This document shows positions 8,324 through 21,580 of a stretch of DNA of 64,000 nucleotides, in pieces. The stretch comes from Gammaproteobacteria bacterium (GTDB lineage Bacteria; Pseudomonadota; Gammaproteobacteria; Chromatiales; Chromatiaceae): contig JASJCU010000014.1 in assembly GCA_030065815.1 (NCBI GenBank), positions 1-64,000 of the forward strand, given 5' to 3'. The notes beneath the pieces are model-generated. The model was not told where the DNA came from, ran no database searches, and worked only from the letters and a program-made list of their open reading frames with translations. A program made the translations under genes and the position numbers. How positions within the stretch are numbered: the stretch's first letter is position 1; each line of letters opens with the position of its first letter.

Positions 8324-10537
8324 ATGCAGACGAACACTAAGAAAATACTGCTGGAATGGGAAGACGAGGTAACCAAGAGCCTGGTCGAGGGCTTTCGCCA
8401 GCTGTTCGAATCGTCGAGCCAGGTGCTGCTGGAGTTCGCCGACGCGGCGGAGAACAACCGGGTCCAGCGCCTGTTCTTCGACGCCCAGCGTGAGTTCTAT
8501 CTAAAGGAAGAGACGATCGTCGGCGACTTCGAGCGCAGCCTGCGTGAGAACCTGATGACCTTCGCCGGCGGGCCGAAGGCCGACACCCGGCCCGGCGCCG
8601 ACACGCTGAGCCTGGTCGACGTCGAGGACTACGAGCGCTCGCTGGCCCTCGAAACCATCGCCAAGCGCACGGTCGACAAGCAGATGAACATGCTGCACGG
8701 CCTCGCGCAGCGGCTGTCGGCGCTGCTCGGCGGTCGCCCGATCCCGGTCGACGAGGTCCCGGCCAACCCGCTCCAGGTGATCCGCCTGTTCGACCCGGTC
8801 AGCCGCAAGCTGGATGTCGAGAAAGAGGTCCGACTGGTCTTCTACACGCTGTTCGACCGCTACGTGATGAGCCGCCTCGGCGATCTGTACAGCGCCTTCA
8901 ACCAGCGCCTGGTCGATCTCGGCATCCTGCCGAACCTCAAGTTCGACTACGTCCGCCCGCCGCAGAGCAGCGGCGGTGCCGCGGCCGGTGGCGACGAGGC
9001 CGCCGGCGACGCACCGGGCATGCCGGGCGACGACGCCGCCGGCGCCGCGGCGCCGCTCCAGCGCCTGCGCCCGTCGACGCCGACGTCGACCGAGACACTG
9101 TCGGCGATCAGCTCGCTGCTGATGGCCAAGCGCCAGCAGCAGGCCGCGCGCGAGGTGCCGCTGCAGACCTCGGCGCCGATCCTGCCGACCGCGGCCAACC
9201 TCGGCGAGGCGATTATCGACGACCGCGTGTTGCAGGAGGCACCGAACCCGTTCCCGATGCCATCGGGCCAGGCCGGGGCCAAGGTCATCACGGTCGACGC
9301 CGAGCTGCTGGTCAAGGTCAAGGGCGCGCTGGAGCGACAGCGCCGCATCATCAAGAGCCTGGTCGGCCGCGACAAGCTGGAACGCCAGGACGAGGACATC
9401 ATCGACATCGTCGGCATGCTGTTCGAGGCGATGCTCAACGAGAAGCTGCTGCCGAACTCGGTCAAGACGCTGCTCAGCCACCTGCACACGCGCTATCTGA
9501 AGATCGCGGTGCAGAGCGATGACTTTCTCGAGAACACCAAGCATCCGGCGCGCGTGCTGTTCGAGCGCATGCTCGACGCCGGCATCCGCTGGGTCCGCGA
9601 GGACAATCTGCGCGCCGGCATCTACCCGCAGCTGCAGTCGATCGTCACCAAGATCCTGCGCCACGAGACCCTCGAAGACCAGCTGTTCGTCGACCTGATC
9701 GACGAACTTGAAGACGCCGAGAAGCGCCTCGAACAGCAGTCGAACGCCGCCGAGGAGCGTACGCTCGAGGCCGAGCGCGGGCGTGCCCGGCTCGATCAGG
9801 CGAAGACGATCGTCAAGCAGACCATCGACGACATCGGCGGCGACGTCGAGGTGGCGCCGGCCGTCGTCACCTTCCTGACCACGACCTTCGCCGACTACCT
9901 GACGCTGCTGCTGCTGCGCAGCGACCTCGATACCGAGTCGGCGGACTGGAGCAACGCCTACAGCGTCGGCGAGGCGCTGGTCGCGGCCGCGGTCTATGCG
10001 GCCAAGGGCCAGCCGCTGGGCCAGGAGATGCGCGACGACCTGACCACGCGCCTGCAGGGATCGGTCGGCAGCCTGATCCCGCACCACGACCAGAACATCC
10101 GCCGCGTCATCGCCTCGCTCGAGGTCGCTCCAGAAAAGACCCAGCCGGCCGCTACGCCAAGACAGGAGGTCGCGCCGGCGGCCGCCGCGGCCGACCGCGG
10201 CACCAAGTCGGCGGCGGCAGACACGGCGGCCGCGCCGGGCAATGCCGAAGACCAGAAGGTGGCCGACAAACTGATGCGCGAGGCGGGAAACTGGTTCGTC
10301 ATGCAGCGACCGGACAGCGAAGAGCAGGCGGTCAAGCTGCTGTGGGTCAACCCGCACACCCGCAACATGCTGCTGGTCGACCAGCATGGCGCCAAGGTGG
10401 CGCTGATGCCGGCGGTGGCGATGGCGGCGAAGATCCGCGAGGGCGAGGTGCGGCCGATGGAACAGGAGACCTCGAGCTTCGTGGCCCGCTCGCTGCGCCG
10501 CATCCGCCGCGCCCTCGAAGACTCTGTCAACGGTTGA
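8324..10537 (+). CDS. DUF1631 family protein
   Basis: A 737-residue cytoplasmic protein belonging to DUF1631, a family common in gammaproteobacteria and of unknown function (some members are misnamed thymidine phosphorylase). The ATG at 8324 is chosen over upstream in-frame starts because family homology begins at [20 protein letters not shown] low-complexity Ala/Gly/Asp-rich stretch lies around residues 215-245. The middle is helical with long charged segments (about 465-500) and the C terminus ([19 protein letters not shown]) is a beta-rich region reminiscent of the PilZ-like tail of this family. It is followed at once by a true PilZ gene and a GGDEF-EAL hybrid, so a role in c-di-GMP signalling is a reasonable inference. 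A TATACT -10-like hexamer lies at 8278-8283. Confidence 0.85.
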   Translation: MQTNTKKILLEWEDEVTKSLVEGFRQLFESSSQVLLEFADAAENNRVQRLFFDAQREFYLKEETIVGDFERSLRENLMTFAGGPKADTRPGADTLSLVDVEDYERSLALETIAKRTVDKQMNMLHGLAQRLSALLGGRPIPVDEVPANPLQVIRLFDPVSRKLDVEKEVRLVFYTLFDRYVMSRLGDLYSAFNQRLVDLGILPNLKFDYVRPPQSSGGAAAGGDEAAGDAPGMPGDDAAGAAAPLQRLRPSTPTSTETLSAISSLLMAKRQQQAAREVPLQTSAPILPTAANLGEAIIDDRVLQEAPNPFPMPSGQAGAKVITVDAELLVKVKGALERQRRIIKSLVGRDKLERQDEDIIDIVGMLFEAMLNEKLLPNSVKTLLSHLHTRYLKIAVQSDDFLENTKHPARVLFERMLDAGIRWVREDNLRAGIYPQLQSIVTKILRHETLEDQLFVDLIDELEDAEKRLEQQSNAAEERTLEAERGRARLDQAKTIVKQTIDDIGGDVEVAPAVVTFLTTTFADYLTLLLLRSDLDTESADWSNAYSVGEALVAAAVYAAKGQPLGQEMRDDLTTRLQGSVGSLIPHHDQNIRRVIASLEVAPEKTQPAATPRQEVAPAAAAADRGTKSAAADTAAAPGNAEDQKVADKLMREAGNWFVMQRPDSEEQAVKLLWVNPHTRNMLLVDQHGAKVALMPAVAMAAKIREGEVRPMEQETSSFVARSLRRIRRALEDSVNG

Positions 10538-10543
10538 TTGGGA

Positions 10544-10900
10544 ATGGAGACACAGGTGGACGAGCGTCGCAAGAGTAACCGCATCGATGCCTTTGCGGTC
10601 GGGCTGCAGGTCTCGAACGGCGTCGATCGCGAGCCGCTCGGGATCGTCAGCAACCTGTCGGTCGGCGGCATGATGCTGATCACACGGCGCCAGCTGCAGG
10701 CCGACGGCATCCTGCAGCTGACCATCGATACCCCGGTGAACCTCGGCATCGGCGCGATCCCGATCGGCGCCAAGATCCTGTGGTGCACACCCGCCAACAG
10801 CCCCGACGAGTTCTGGGCCGGCCTCGAGACCATCGACATCGCGCCCGCCGACCAGGCGGCGCTCGAGCGCCTGATCGATCACCTCGCCAAGTCGCCGTAA
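10544..10900 (+). CDS. PilZ domain c-di-GMP receptor protein
   Basis: A roughly 118-residue single-domain PilZ protein. The c-di-GMP-binding signature is present: an arginine cluster ERRKSNR near the N terminus and the NLSVGG motif (D/NxSxxG) about 25 residues later. The domain continues with GIGAIPIGAKILWC and FWAGLETI, typical strand segments. The ATG at 10544 was chosen; a TTG two codons upstream (10538) and a GTG at 10556 are alternatives, and no strong ribosome site separates them. It starts 6 bases after the DUF1631 stop, so the two are almost certainly co-translated. Confidence 0.9.
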   Translation: METQVDERRKSNRIDAFAVGLQVSNGVDREPLGIVSNLSVGGMMLITRRQLQADGILQLTIDTPVNLGIGAIPIGAKILWCTPANSPDEFWAGLETIDIAPADQAALERLIDHLAKSP

Positions 10901-11078
10901 CGGCGGCGCCCAGACCGGCCCCATCCCCACACCGCGGGACGCTCCCCGACCCGCGCTCAGGATTCAAGTTCGCGCCACCGGCGACGATACCCTGTGCAGT
11001 GACTAACCTCCCGCGCCCGGCGTCGCGACGCCGGCCGGGCCACTGGCAAGCGGGGATTCGCGCGCCGCGAAACGACTG

Positions 11079-14000
11079 ATGACGACAGCGCCCAGCACAC
11101 GCCGTAGCATCGCTGCACGGATACGGCAGCTCGCCATGACGGTCGCCGCGGTCGCGCTGCTGCTGGCGGTGCTGGTCTACGCCGTCGTCGAATACCGCAA
11201 CAACCGCGACGTGCTGGCGCAGCACCTGCACGTACTCGGCCTGGTCGTCGGTGACAACTCGACGGCCGCGATCACGTTCGACGACCGCAAAGGCGCCCAG
11301 CAGGCACTGGCATCACTGCGCGTCGAGCCCGACCTGCACAGCGCCGCAATCCTGCTGCCCGACGGCAGCCGCTTCGCCGCGGTCGAGTGGCACGACACCG
11401 ACGTCACCGAGACCAATGACGACGACTGGATCGCGTCGGTGTTCGCCGAGGCGCAGCGCGAGACGCTGTTTCGCTTCGATACCGCCGACATCGACGTCGC
11501 GCTGCCGATCCGGCTCGACAACGAGACCATCGGCGTGCTGCATATCGAGGGTGGCCTGGAACGCCTGAACCGCGAACTGATCACGTTCGCCGGACTGTCG
11601 ATGGCGATCTTCGTCGTGCTGCTGGGCGGCGTCTACATCCTGTCGAACCGGCTGCAGGCGCGCATCACCGGTCCGATCCGCGAACTGGCGCGTGGCATGC
11701 GCGAGGTCTCGGACAGGCAGGACTACACGCTGCGCGTCGATGCCAGCAGCAACGACGAGGTCGGCGACCTGGTCGCCGGCTTCAACGCGATGCTCGGCCA
11801 GATCGAGCAGCGCGACGGCGCGCTGGCCGAGAACCAGCGCGACCTGGAGCGGAAGGTCGAATCGCGCACCGCAGACCTCGCCGAGGCGAAGGATCAGGCA
11901 GAGGCCGCAAGCCGCGCCAAGAGCGAGTTCCTCGCGACCATGAGCCATGAGATCCGCACGCCGATGAACGGCGTGCTGGGCATGACCGAACTGCTGCTCG
12001 GCAGCGGCCTGGCGCCGCGCCAGCAGCGCCTCGCCGAGACCGCGTACCGTTCGGCCGAGGGCCTGCTCGGGGTCATCAACAACATCCTCGACTTCTCCAA
12101 GATCGAGGCCGGCCGCCTCGATCTGAGCGAAGAGACCATCGAACTGCGCGCGCTGTTCGACGACACCCTCGAGCTGCTTGCCGACCAGGCGCGGCGCAAG
12201 GGCATCGAGCTGATCGGCGACCTGCCACCCGAGCTGCCGCAGCGCGTCGCCTGCGACGCCACGCGCCTGCGCCAGATCCTGATCAACCTGCTCGGCAACG
12301 CGGTCAAGTTCACGAACCAGGGCGAGATCCGCCTGGCCGCGTCGGCCGGGGTGCCACAAAATGGCGAGATCGTGCTCGCGATCGAGGTCAGCGATACCGG
12401 CCCGGGGATCTCGCTCGACCAGCAGAAACACATCTTCAACGCGTTCTACCAGGCCGACAGCTCGGCATCGCGGCGGTTCAGCGGTACCGGGCTGGGACTG
12501 ACAATTACGCAGCGCCTGGTCACGATGATGGGCGGCGACATCGAGCTCGACAGCGAACCCGGCAACGGCAGCCGCTTCCACCTTACGGTGCGGGTCCGTG
12601 CCGTCGCCGCGCAGAGCGCCGGCTCGCGACAGCTGCGCACGATGAGCGGCGTGCGCGTGCTGGTCGTCGACGACCACCCGACCAACCGCGACATCCTATG
12701 CAGCCAGATGCGCGCCTGGGGCCTGCGCGAGACTGCCGCCAGCGACGCGTCGGAGGCACTGATGCTGGCCCGTCGCGCGGCCGGCGACGGTGACCCGTAC
12801 GCGATCATCGTGCTCGACTGGCAGATGCCCGGGACCGACGGACTGGAGCTGGCCAAGATGCTGCGCAGCGACGCGCTGATCCCGCCGGCGACGACGATCA
12901 TGCTCAGCTCCGGCGGCGACGACGCGCTGGCGCGCGAGGCGCAACAGGCCGGCGTCGACTGTTATCTGACCAAACCGGTGCGCCAGGACCGCCTGCTGGA
13001 TTGCCTGCTCGACACCCAGCAGCGCGAAACCGCGCCACGACCGTCGCCGACCGGCGGCGACGCGATGTTCGCCGGCACGCGGGTGCTGCTCGCCGAGGAC
13101 AATTTCGTCAACCAGGAAGTGGCCGTCGGCATGCTCGAGCTGCTCGGCTGCGACGTCGACGTCGCCGGCGATGGCGAGCAGGCGGTCGCGCACGTCGAGC
13201 GACACCGCTACGACGCCATCCTGATGGACTGCCATATGCCGGCCGTGGACGGTTTCGAGGCGACTGCGCGCATCCGCAACCTCGAGCAGCGGAGCAACAG
13301 TCCGCGCACGGCGATCATCGCGCTGACCGCGGACGTGCAGAAAGGCGTCGAGGCAAAATGCACCCAGGCCGGCATGGATGCCTACCTCAGCAAGCCGTTC
13401 AACCGCGAAGGCCTGGTCGGCGTGCTGCGCCGCTTCATGTCGGCGCGCGACGTCGAGCCGGTCGTCAGCGAAACCGACGCCGACACGGCGCCGGAATATG
13501 TCATACCTGAGCTGCTCGACGCCGATGCCATCGGCCAGCTGCTACAGCTCGGCGAGGCCAACGGGCGCGACGTACTCGGCAAGGTCGCTGCACTGTTCCT
13601 CGAACAGGCGCCGACACTGCTCGACGGGATTGCCGGCGGCCAGCACGACGACGACCTCGAGGCGGTCCGCAAGGCGGCCCACAGCCTCAAGTCGTCGAGC
13701 GCCAACCTCGGCGCGCAGACGCTGTCGGCGCGTGCGGCGGCGCTCGAGGCCGCGGCCCGTGACGGCCATGCGCAGCACATCGCGCGTCTGCAGGGCGAAG
13801 TCCAGGAAGCGGCCAGTGGCGCGCTGGCGGCGATCCGCGAACTGCTGGACAGCAAGACCGGCGAGCCCGAAACCCGGCCCGCGGTCGCCGAGCCACGCGA
13901 CAGGGACGCCAGGATCCTGGTCGTCGACGACGACGCCGGGTTCCGCCTGACGACCAAGGAGGCGCTACTGGCCGAGGGCTTCGCCGTCGACCAGGCAGCG

Positions 14001-16019
14001 AACGGGTCGCAGGCGATCGACCAGGTCGCGCATCGCCCGCCGGACCTGATCCTGCTCGACGCGATCATGGACGGCATGAACGGTTTCGAGACCTGTCGCC
14101 GGCTGCGCGGCCTGCCCAGCGGCCAGATGCCGATCATCATGGTGACCGGGCTCGATGACACGACGTCGCTGGAACACGCGTTCCAGGCCGGCGCCACCGG
14201 TTTTGCGACCAAGCCGGTCAGCTATCCGGCGCTGGTGCAGCGCATTCGGTTCATGCTGCGCGCCAGTCGCAACGAGACCGCCCTGCGGCACCACAAGGCC
14301 ATGCTGCAGACCGCGCAGCGCGTCGCCCGACTCGGCTACTGGCGCTGGGAGCGTGCCAGCGGCCGCCTGGAGCTGTCCGACAACCTGCGCGAGATCCTCG
14401 GCTACAGCGCCGACGCGGTCCCGCAGACGCTGGACGGGTATCTCGACCGGGTCATCGTCGAGGATCGCGAACACGTGCGGCGCCGCCTCTACGCCGCCGC
14501 CGACGACCATCAGCTGGGCACCTTCGACTACCGGATTCAGGGCGTGGACAACGAGATACTGACCGTGCAGCAGGACCTGGAGGTCGTCGCCGACAGCAAT
14601 CAGGTCGACCTGCTCGGCACAGTCCAGGACGTCACCGCGCAGCGCCAGTCGGAGGACCAGATCCGCCGCATGGCTTACTTCGACGCCCTCACCGGCCTGG
14701 CCAGCCGCAGCCACCTGATGCAGCATCTAACCGACCGCATCCGCGTCGCCCAGCGACGCAACGAGGAATTCACGATCCTGTTCATCGACCTCGACGGCTT
14801 CAAGGACGTCAACGACAGCCTCGGCCACGACATCGGCGACATCATGCTGGTGAGCATCGGCAAGCGCCTGCAGAATATGGTTCGCGATATCGACTTCGTC
14901 GCCCGGCTCGGCGGCGACGAGTTCTGCATCCTGCTCGACGATCAACGCGACGAACTCGACGCCGCCGAGGTCGCGGCGCGCTGCCTCGACGAGATCAGCA
15001 CGCCGATCGAACTCGGCAAGCAGCACTGGCGCCCGCACGCCAGCATCGGCCTGGCGCGGTTCCCGACCGACGGCCGCTCGTCCGGCGAGCTGTTGAAGGC
15101 GGCCGACAGCGCGATGTACGCGGCCAAGCAGTCCGGCAAGCACCGCTACGCGTTCTACCGGCCGGAGATGACCGTCGAGGCCGAGCGCCGCCTGGCCAAC
15201 GAACAGATGCTGCGCGACGCGATCGAGCGGCAGCAGTTCGAGCTCCACTACCAGCCACAGATCAACATGCGCGACGGTGCGATCGAGGGCATGGAGGCGC
15301 TGGTACGCTGGCGGCATCCGCAGCGCGACCTGGTGATGCCTGGAGAGTTCATCGCCACGCTCGAGCGCATCGGGCTGATCTGCGAACTCGGCAACTGGGT
15401 GATCGGCGAGGCCTGCCGCCAGGCCGCGGCATGGAAACGCGGCGGCGCCACAGGCCTGCGCGTCGCGGTCAACGTGTCGCCGCTGCATTTCCACGACCCG
15501 TCGATCCTCAACACCGTGCGTACCGCGCTGCAGTCCAACGAGCTGCCGCCCGACGCGCTGGAGATCGAGATCACCGAGAGTTCGGTGCAGTCCGACACCA
15601 AGGCGATGGTCGTGCTGCAGCAGCTGCAGGACCTCGGTGTGCGCATCGCGATCGACGACTTCGGCACCGGCTACTCGTCGCTCGGTTCGTTGAAACACCT
15701 GCCGATCAACACGCTGAAGATCGACCGCGTGTTCATCCGCGATGTCCTGCACCGCAACGAGGATGCCGTGATGCTCGGCACGATCATCGGCCTGGCCCAC
15801 GCGCTCGGTTACAGCGTCGTCGCCGAGGGTGTCGAGCAACGCGACCAGGCCAAGGTACTGGCCGGGCTGCACTGCGACCTCGCGCAGGGTTTCCTGTTCG
15901 CGCGCCCGGTGCCCGCGGACGAGGTCCCGGCGCTGCTCGAGCGGCCGCCGTTCAGCGCCGCAGGCGCGCAGCCGCGGCTGGTGCGCGACCAGCGTCAGGC
16001 CGGGGGCGCCGATGGCTGA
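11079..16019 (+). CDS. Hybrid histidine kinase with three REC, HPt, PAS, GGDEF and EAL domains
   Basis: A 1646-residue membrane-anchored signalling protein. Order: membrane helix (about 18-37), periplasmic sensor (about 40-165), second helix (about 168-190), HAMP (about 193-245), coiled coil, HisKA with phospho-acceptor H290 (TMSHEIRTP), HATPase, REC1 (D580), REC2 (D717), HPt (H868 in [13 protein letters not shown]), REC3 (D994), PAS (about 1065-1180), GGDEF and EAL. The GGDEF motif (1278-1282) is intact and an RxxD inhibitory site (RDID, 1269-1272) precedes it by the normal five residues. The EAL motif (E1406) and downstream [15 protein letters not shown] and AEGVE keep the phosphodiesterase catalytic residues. 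So it has all parts of a phosphorelay, a cyclase and a phosphodiesterase. It follows the PilZ gene by 178 bases and overlaps the HDOD gene by 8. Confidence 0.95.
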   Translation: MTTAPSTRRSIAARIRQLAMTVAAVALLLAVLVYAVVEYRNNRDVLAQHLHVLGLVVGDNSTAAITFDDRKGAQQALASLRVEPDLHSAAILLPDGSRFAAVEWHDTDVTETNDDDWIASVFAEAQRETLFRFDTADIDVALPIRLDNETIGVLHIEGGLERLNRELITFAGLSMAIFVVLLGGVYILSNRLQARITGPIRELARGMREVSDRQDYTLRVDASSNDEVGDLVAGFNAMLGQIEQRDGALAENQRDLERKVESRTADLAEAKDQAEAASRAKSEFLATMSHEIRTPMNGVLGMTELLLGSGLAPRQQRLAETAYRSAEGLLGVINNILDFSKIEAGRLDLSEETIELRALFDDTLELLADQARRKGIELIGDLPPELPQRVACDATRLRQILINLLGNAVKFTNQGEIRLAASAGVPQNGEIVLAIEVSDTGPGISLDQQKHIFNAFYQADSSASRRFSGTGLGLTITQRLVTMMGGDIELDSEPGNGSRFHLTVRVRAVAAQSAGSRQLRTMSGVRVLVVDDHPTNRDILCSQMRAWGLRETAASDASEALMLARRAAGDGDPYAIIVLDWQMPGTDGLELAKMLRSDALIPPATTIMLSSGGDDALAREAQQAGVDCYLTKPVRQDRLLDCLLDTQQRETAPRPSPTGGDAMFAGTRVLLAEDNFVNQEVAVGMLELLGCDVDVAGDGEQAVAHVERHRYDAILMDCHMPAVDGFEATARIRNLEQRSNSPRTAIIALTADVQKGVEAKCTQAGMDAYLSKPFNREGLVGVLRRFMSARDVEPVVSETDADTAPEYVIPELLDADAIGQLLQLGEANGRDVLGKVAALFLEQAPTLLDGIAGGQHDDDLEAVRKAAHSLKSSSANLGAQTLSARAAALEAAARDGHAQHIARLQGEVQEAASGALAAIRELLDSKTGEPETRPAVAEPRDRDARILVVDDDAGFRLTTKEALLAEGFAVDQAANGSQAIDQVAHRPPDLILLDAIMDGMNGFETCRRLRGLPSGQMPIIMVTGLDDTTSLEHAFQAGATGFATKPVSYPALVQRIRFMLRASRNETALRHHKAMLQTAQRVARLGYWRWERASGRLELSDNLREILGYSADAVPQTLDGYLDRVIVEDREHVRRRLYAAADDHQLGTFDYRIQGVDNEILTVQQDLEVVADSNQVDLLGTVQDVTAQRQSEDQIRRMAYFDALTGLASRSHLMQHLTDRIRVAQRRNEEFTILFIDLDGFKDVNDSLGHDIGDIMLVSIGKRLQNMVRDIDFVARLGGDEFCILLDDQRDELDAAEVAARCLDEISTPIELGKQHWRPHASIGLARFPTDGRSSGELLKAADSAMYAAKQSGKHRYAFYRPEMTVEAERRLANEQMLRDAIERQQFELHYQPQINMRDGAIEGMEALVRWRHPQRDLVMPGEFIATLERIGLICELGNWVIGEACRQAAAWKRGGATGLRVAVNVSPLHFHDPSILNTVRTALQSNELPPDALEIEITESSVQSDTKAMVVLQQLQDLGVRIAIDDFGTGYSSLGSLKHLPINTLKIDRVFIRDVLHRNEDAVMLGTIIGLAHALGYSVVAEGVEQRDQAKVLAGLHCDLAQGFLFARPVPADEVPALLERPPFSAAGAQPRLVRDQRQAGGADG

Positions 16020-16875
16020 GCGCGCGATCGGCAGCGACAATCGCCAGGACCGGCGGCCGATGAGCTCGGACCGGGTCCCGGTACTGCCGCCGGGCGTGCC
16101 GTACCTGATCCAGGCGCTGAACGACGACGACCTGGGCTTCCGCGAGATCGCCGACGCCATCGAGAAGGTGCCGAGCGTCGCCGCACGGCTGCTGGCACTG
16201 GCCAACTCGGCATGGTCGTCGCCGGTGAGCCCGGTACTCGCGCTCGACGTCGCCTGCAGCCGCCTCGGCATGCACGTCGTGCGCACCGCGAGCATCGCGA
16301 TCGCCGTGTCGCAGCCGTTCAACCCGGCACGCTGTCCGGCGTTCGACGGGCGCACGTTCTGGAGCGCCGCGCTGCTCAACGCCGACGCCGCGACCTGGCT
16401 CGCCGAACCCGTGCTCGGCGAGCAGCGCTCGGCCGCACGCACGGCCGCCCTGCTCAGCAACCTCGGCCTGATATGGCTGGCCGAGTCACTGCCGGCGCAG
16501 ACCGCCCAGGCCTTTGCCCAGGCCGTCGACGCACCGAGCGGCAGCATCAACCTGGCACTGGCCAGCAGCTGCGGACTCGGTTACGACGAGGCCGGCGCAC
16601 TGCTCGCCGAGGCGTGGAGACTGCCGCCGGCGTTGCGCGATGCGATCGCCCACCAGTTCACGCCGCGTTCGCCGGCGTCGCCGCTGTGCCACGTGGTCGG
16701 CGGCGCGATCCGCATGGTCGGCGCGGCGCGCCACGACATGCCGTGGCAATCCGCGGACGCCGGCCTCGACGGCCTCGGCCTGGACCTCGCCGCACAGCAG
16801 GCGGTCTTCGGGCGGATCAGCGCGTCGATACAGGCCACGACCGACCTCGCCGAGAACCTGTTCTCGGTCGGCTGA
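16012..16875 (+). CDS. HDOD domain protein
   Basis: A 287-residue protein with an HDOD domain (degenerate HD superfamily without catalytic His-Asp): [16 protein letters not shown], then [15 protein letters not shown] near residues 58-72 and a long helical region. HDOD proteins are usually signalling adaptors found with GGDEF/EAL or kinase modules. The ATG at 16012 is inside the last codons of the hybrid kinase gene (8-base overlap), so translational coupling is strong and a shared pathway is likely. Upstream in-frame starts would run deep into the kinase gene and were rejected. Confidence 0.85.
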   Translation: MAERAIGSDNRQDRRPMSSDRVPVLPPGVPYLIQALNDDDLGFREIADAIEKVPSVAARLLALANSAWSSPVSPVLALDVACSRLGMHVVRTASIAIAVSQPFNPARCPAFDGRTFWSAALLNADAATWLAEPVLGEQRSAARTAALLSNLGLIWLAESLPAQTAQAFAQAVDAPSGSINLALASSCGLGYDEAGALLAEAWRLPPALRDAIAHQFTPRSPASPLCHVVGGAIRMVGAARHDMPWQSADAGLDGLGLDLAAQQAVFGRISASIQATTDLAENLFSVG

Positions 16876-16884
16876 GGCACGCCC

Positions 16885-17835
16885 TCACCAGCACAGATCG
16901 GCCAGGACGTCGGTGGCCTCGACGAGGCGCGCGCGGGTGTTCGGCTCGGCCGCCGAATGTCCGGCATCGGCGATGATCGCGAGCTCGCTGCCGGACCAGG
17001 CATGGTGCAGCTCCCAGGCATTGTCGAGCGGACAGATCGCGTCGTAGCGACCGTGCACGATCACACCGGGTATGCCGTCGAGCCGGGCGGCGTCGGCGAT
17101 CAGCTGATTGGGCCGCAGGAACGCGTCATTGACGAAGTAATGGCACTCGATGCGCGCCATGCTCAACGCGACCCTGGCCTGCGCGAAGTGCGCGGCCACG
17201 CGCTGATCCGGCAGCAGCGTCGCGGTCCGCCCCTCCCAGACCGACCAGGCCTTGGCCGCGGCCAGCCGGCGCACCTCGTCGTCGCCGGTCAGCAGCCGGT
17301 GGTAGGCGGCGAGCATGTCGCCACGATCGGCGACCGCGACCGGCGCGACGAAGTCCTGCCAGTAGTCGGGGAACAGTCGGCTCGCACCCTGCTGGTAGAA
17401 CCAGCGGATCTCCTGCGGCCGGCACAGAAAGATGCCGCGCAGGACCAGCGCCGCGACGCGTTCCGGATGGGTCTCGGCGTAGGCGAGGCCGAGCGTCGAG
17501 CCCCACGAGCCGCCAAATACCAACCAGCGCTCGATGCCGAGGTGCTCGCGGATCCGCTCGATATCGGCGACCAGGTCCCAGGTCGTGTTGTCGGTCAGCG
17601 ACGCATGCGGCGTCGAGCGCCCGGCACCGCGCTGGTCGAACAGCACGACGCGGTAGCGCGCCGGATCGAAGAAGCGGCGATGGTAGGGCTCGCAGCCGGC
17701 GCCCGGCCCGCCGTGCAGGAACAGCGCCGGCAGGCCGTCCGGCTTGCCGACCTGCTCGATGTACAGGCGGTGGCCGGCGCCGACGTCGAGGTGCTCGCTG
17801 CGAAACGGCTGGATCTCGGGGTACAGGTCCGTCAT
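16885..17835 (-). CDS. pip: Proline iminopeptidase
   Basis: A 316-residue alpha/beta-hydrolase of peptidase family S33 that releases N-terminal proline from peptides. Visible features: HGGPGAG oxyanion loop (41-47), FDQRGAGRS (66-74), the nucleophile elbow GGSWGS with S110, and the C-terminal catalytic His in IADAGHSAAEP. Length matches bacterial proline iminopeptidases. It converges on the HDOD gene with only 9 bases between stops. No operon partner is visible. Confidence 0.95.
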   Translation of the reverse strand: MTDLYPEIQPFRSEHLDVGAGHRLYIEQVGKPDGLPALFLHGGPGAGCEPYHRRFFDPARYRVVLFDQRGAGRSTPHASLTDNTTWDLVADIERIREHLGIERWLVFGGSWGSTLGLAYAETHPERVAALVLRGIFLCRPQEIRWFYQQGASRLFPDYWQDFVAPVAVADRGDMLAAYHRLLTGDDEVRRLAAAKAWSVWEGRTATLLPDQRVAAHFAQARVALSMARIECHYFVNDAFLRPNQLIADAARLDGIPGVIVHGRYDAICPLDNAWELHHAWSGSELAIIADAGHSAAEPNTRARLVEATDVLADLCW

Positions 17836-18108
17836 CCACGCAGTCTAACCGGCGCGGCCGCCGCATTGGCACGGCGTCGCGCGTGCCGGGTAGGATTTTT
17901 CTTACAGGCCCAGCAGATCCTTCTGCCTATCGGCCGCGGCGCCGTTCGACCACCATTACGCCGTCATCGTCGGGGACGATACGCAGGGTCGACGCCCCTA
18001 GGCATCAGCGGAGATCCGTGCGCGGGTCCGCGTGCCGAGCCCGGAACGATGGTGATACCCATTGCCGCGGCCCGGCCAATCGGTCGGGCCGCTCTCCTTG
18101 TCCGGCAT
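17836..18108. other. Intergenic, no gene seen
   Basis: A 273-base gap between the pip start and the typA stop. I see no supported reading frame, tRNA or clear terminator. An AT-richer patch (TAGGATTTTTCTTACA, about 17891-17906) is the only compositional change; the pip promoter could lie there but no convincing hexamer pair was found. Confidence 0.4.
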
Positions 18109-20010
<1,902 letters not shown>

Positions 20011-20086
20011 GGGACGGCACCGGCGATGGGTTGAGCGGCGCGCGATTATACCGAGCCGCCGGCGCCGGCGATATGCCGCGCGGCAG

Positions 20087-20710
20087 TCAGTCGGCGGTGT
20101 CGCCGTCGAGGCGCCGCAGCAGTGCCGCGGCATCGGTGTTGCCGTTGGCGGCGGCACGCTGCAGCCACGGCAGCGCGCGCTCGCGGTCCGGTGCGCTGCC
20201 GATGCCCTCGACCAGCATGACGCCGGCGAGGAACTGCGCACTGGCCAGGCCCTGCTCGGCGGCGCGCAGCATCCAGGTCAGCGCCTCGGCATCGTTGCGT
20301 GCCGTGCCGTTGCCGGTGACCAGGCAGTGGGCGAGATTGAACTGCGCCTCGGCGAGCCCGGCCGCGGCGGCACGCCGGTACCAGGTCACCGCGCGCACCG
20401 GGTCGAGCGGCAGGCCGGCGAGGCCGTTGTCGAAGGCGGCGCCGAGGTTCAGCTGTGCCCACGGATCGCCGGCCTCGGCACGTTCGAGCAGTTGCGCGGC
20501 GCCCGGTGGCGGCGGATCGGCGGCCCGCAGGTCGGCCGCGGCAAGCAGCAGCACGGCCACCAGGGCAGCGGCGACGCGTCGCTGCCGGGACACGCGAGGC
20601 CGGGGAAAGCCTGTGGAAAAACCTGTGGAGGAAACGACGCGGCGTCGCGGGGAGCCGGGGCCGTCCGGCGACGGCGCGGCGGCCGCGCAAAAACTTGGTT
20701 TGGAAAACAT
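20087..20710 (-). CDS. Secreted Sel1-repeat (SLR) protein
   Basis: Up to 207 residues with about three Sel1-like TPR repeats (for example GDPWAQLNLGAAFDNG, GLAEAQFNLAHCLVTG, GLASAQFLAGVMLVEG), a fold that mediates protein-protein contacts. A hydrophobic signal segment (VAAALVAVLLLAAADLRA) ends near residue 63 of the longest form. If the ATG at 20710 is used the N region before it is about 45 residues, unusually long; a GTG at 20593 would give a normal signal peptide and a 168-residue protein and may be the true start. The gene is read in the same direction as typA but upstream of it. The specific function is unknown. Confidence 0.75.
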   Translation of the reverse strand: MFSKPSFCAAAAPSPDGPGSPRRRVVSSTGFSTGFPRPRVSRQRRVAAALVAVLLLAAADLRAADPPPPGAAQLLERAEAGDPWAQLNLGAAFDNGLAGLPLDPVRAVTWYRRAAAAGLAEAQFNLAHCLVTGNGTARNDAEALTWMLRAAEQGLASAQFLAGVMLVEGIGSAPDRERALPWLQRAAANGNTDAAALLRRLDGDTAD

Positions 20711-20845
20711 GGTCTTAAGCGTCTTTATTCAGCCCGACAACGAGAAAACCGCGGCAACCGGTTCAAATTCTGCCGACCGGCGGTGTGAATAACGTCGCGG
20801 ACCCGTGCTGCAGTGCCGCCGTCGTCGCCGCTACCGGGAGCGGAC

Positions 20846-21238
20846 ATGTCCGAGCAGATCGTAGACCGCTGGCTGCGGCGATTCGTCGCCACCGCGGTCG
20901 CCGGCGACCTCGCCGGCCACATGGCCATGATATCGCCAGACGTCATGGTGTTCGGCGTTCCCGGTTTCGACACCCCGAGCTACGCCGACTGGTAGCGCCA
21001 GTGCGAACACGAGTTCCCGCAACGCCTGATCCGCAATATCGGCTACAGCCACACCCGGATCCGCAGCGCCGATGCGCAGCGCATCCTGTTCGAGGCGCTG
21101 GAGCGAACCCACACCGCCGCTGGCGGCGAGACCGCGCCGGGCGTCGAGATGCTGCCGCAGCGCGACGGCGGGGCCAGGCATCGCAAACAACTGCGCCTGC
21201 TGCCCGCGGACCAGGCCCGCGACGACGGCCTGCTGTAG
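20846..21238 (+). pseudogene. Broken NTF2/SnoaL-like gene with in-frame TAG
   Basis: From an ATG at 20846, with GGGAG six bases upstream, 49 codons encode an N terminus typical of NTF2-like (SnoaL-type) proteins (VDRWLRRFV..., VMVFGVPGF, YADW). A TAG at 20993-20995 interrupts, but the same frame then runs 80 more codons with family-like sequence (RQCEHEFPQRLIRNIGY, a later GVEMLPQRDGG) to a TAG at 21236. A single base change at the place of an aromatic codon (Tyr TAC/TAT to TAG) would explain it. Either a recent pseudogene, a sequencing error, or readthrough. The family identification is from remembered resemblance and is moderate. Confidence 0.6.
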
Positions 21239-21580
21239 CGGCCGCCGGCGTGCAGCGCCGCAGCCGGTGGGCCGGCGACCCCGGCGGTCGGCGCGTGCTC
21301 GAACCGGCCCGCGGCCAGGCCAGGCTGGCGGCCCTCCCGCCGCCCTTGCGATCGCCGACGCCGCCTGCGGTTTGCCGCGACGCGGCGATGGCGGCCGATG
21401 CCGCAGGCAACCGACCCGGCCACAGGCACGCCAAAGGCGCGCGACACAGCGATCGCCGATCGCGTGGTCGTTGGATGCGGAGATCCCGGCGCAACGCCGC
21501 GGCGCCAGGTGTGCGCCCGGCGGGGTGGTCGGCGGGCGCAGCGTGGGTCCACCGGCACACCGCTAACCGGCGTGACGGCT
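21239..21580. other. GC-rich stretch without a supported gene
   Basis: About 340 bases between the broken NTF2-like gene and the antitoxin-like gene. It is very GC-rich and open frames exist on both strands, but none looks like protein. It may be decayed coding sequence linked to the neighbouring pseudogene. Confidence 0.4.

Noticed and set aside
14727-16550. A 607-codon minus-strand frame over the GGDEF-EAL region
   Set aside because: The plus strand shows intact GGDEF and EAL motifs; no homology-like pattern in the antisense product.
20600-20640. Two near-copies of a CCTGTGGA motif resembling DnaA boxes, considered as an origin
   Set aside because: Matches to the TTATNCACA consensus are imperfect, and no dnaA, dnaN, gidA or AT-rich unwinding region lies nearby.
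20715-20785. Possible tRNA because of a GGTTCAAATTC stretch
   Set aside because: No flanking T-stem pairing and no acceptor or anticodon arm could be built.
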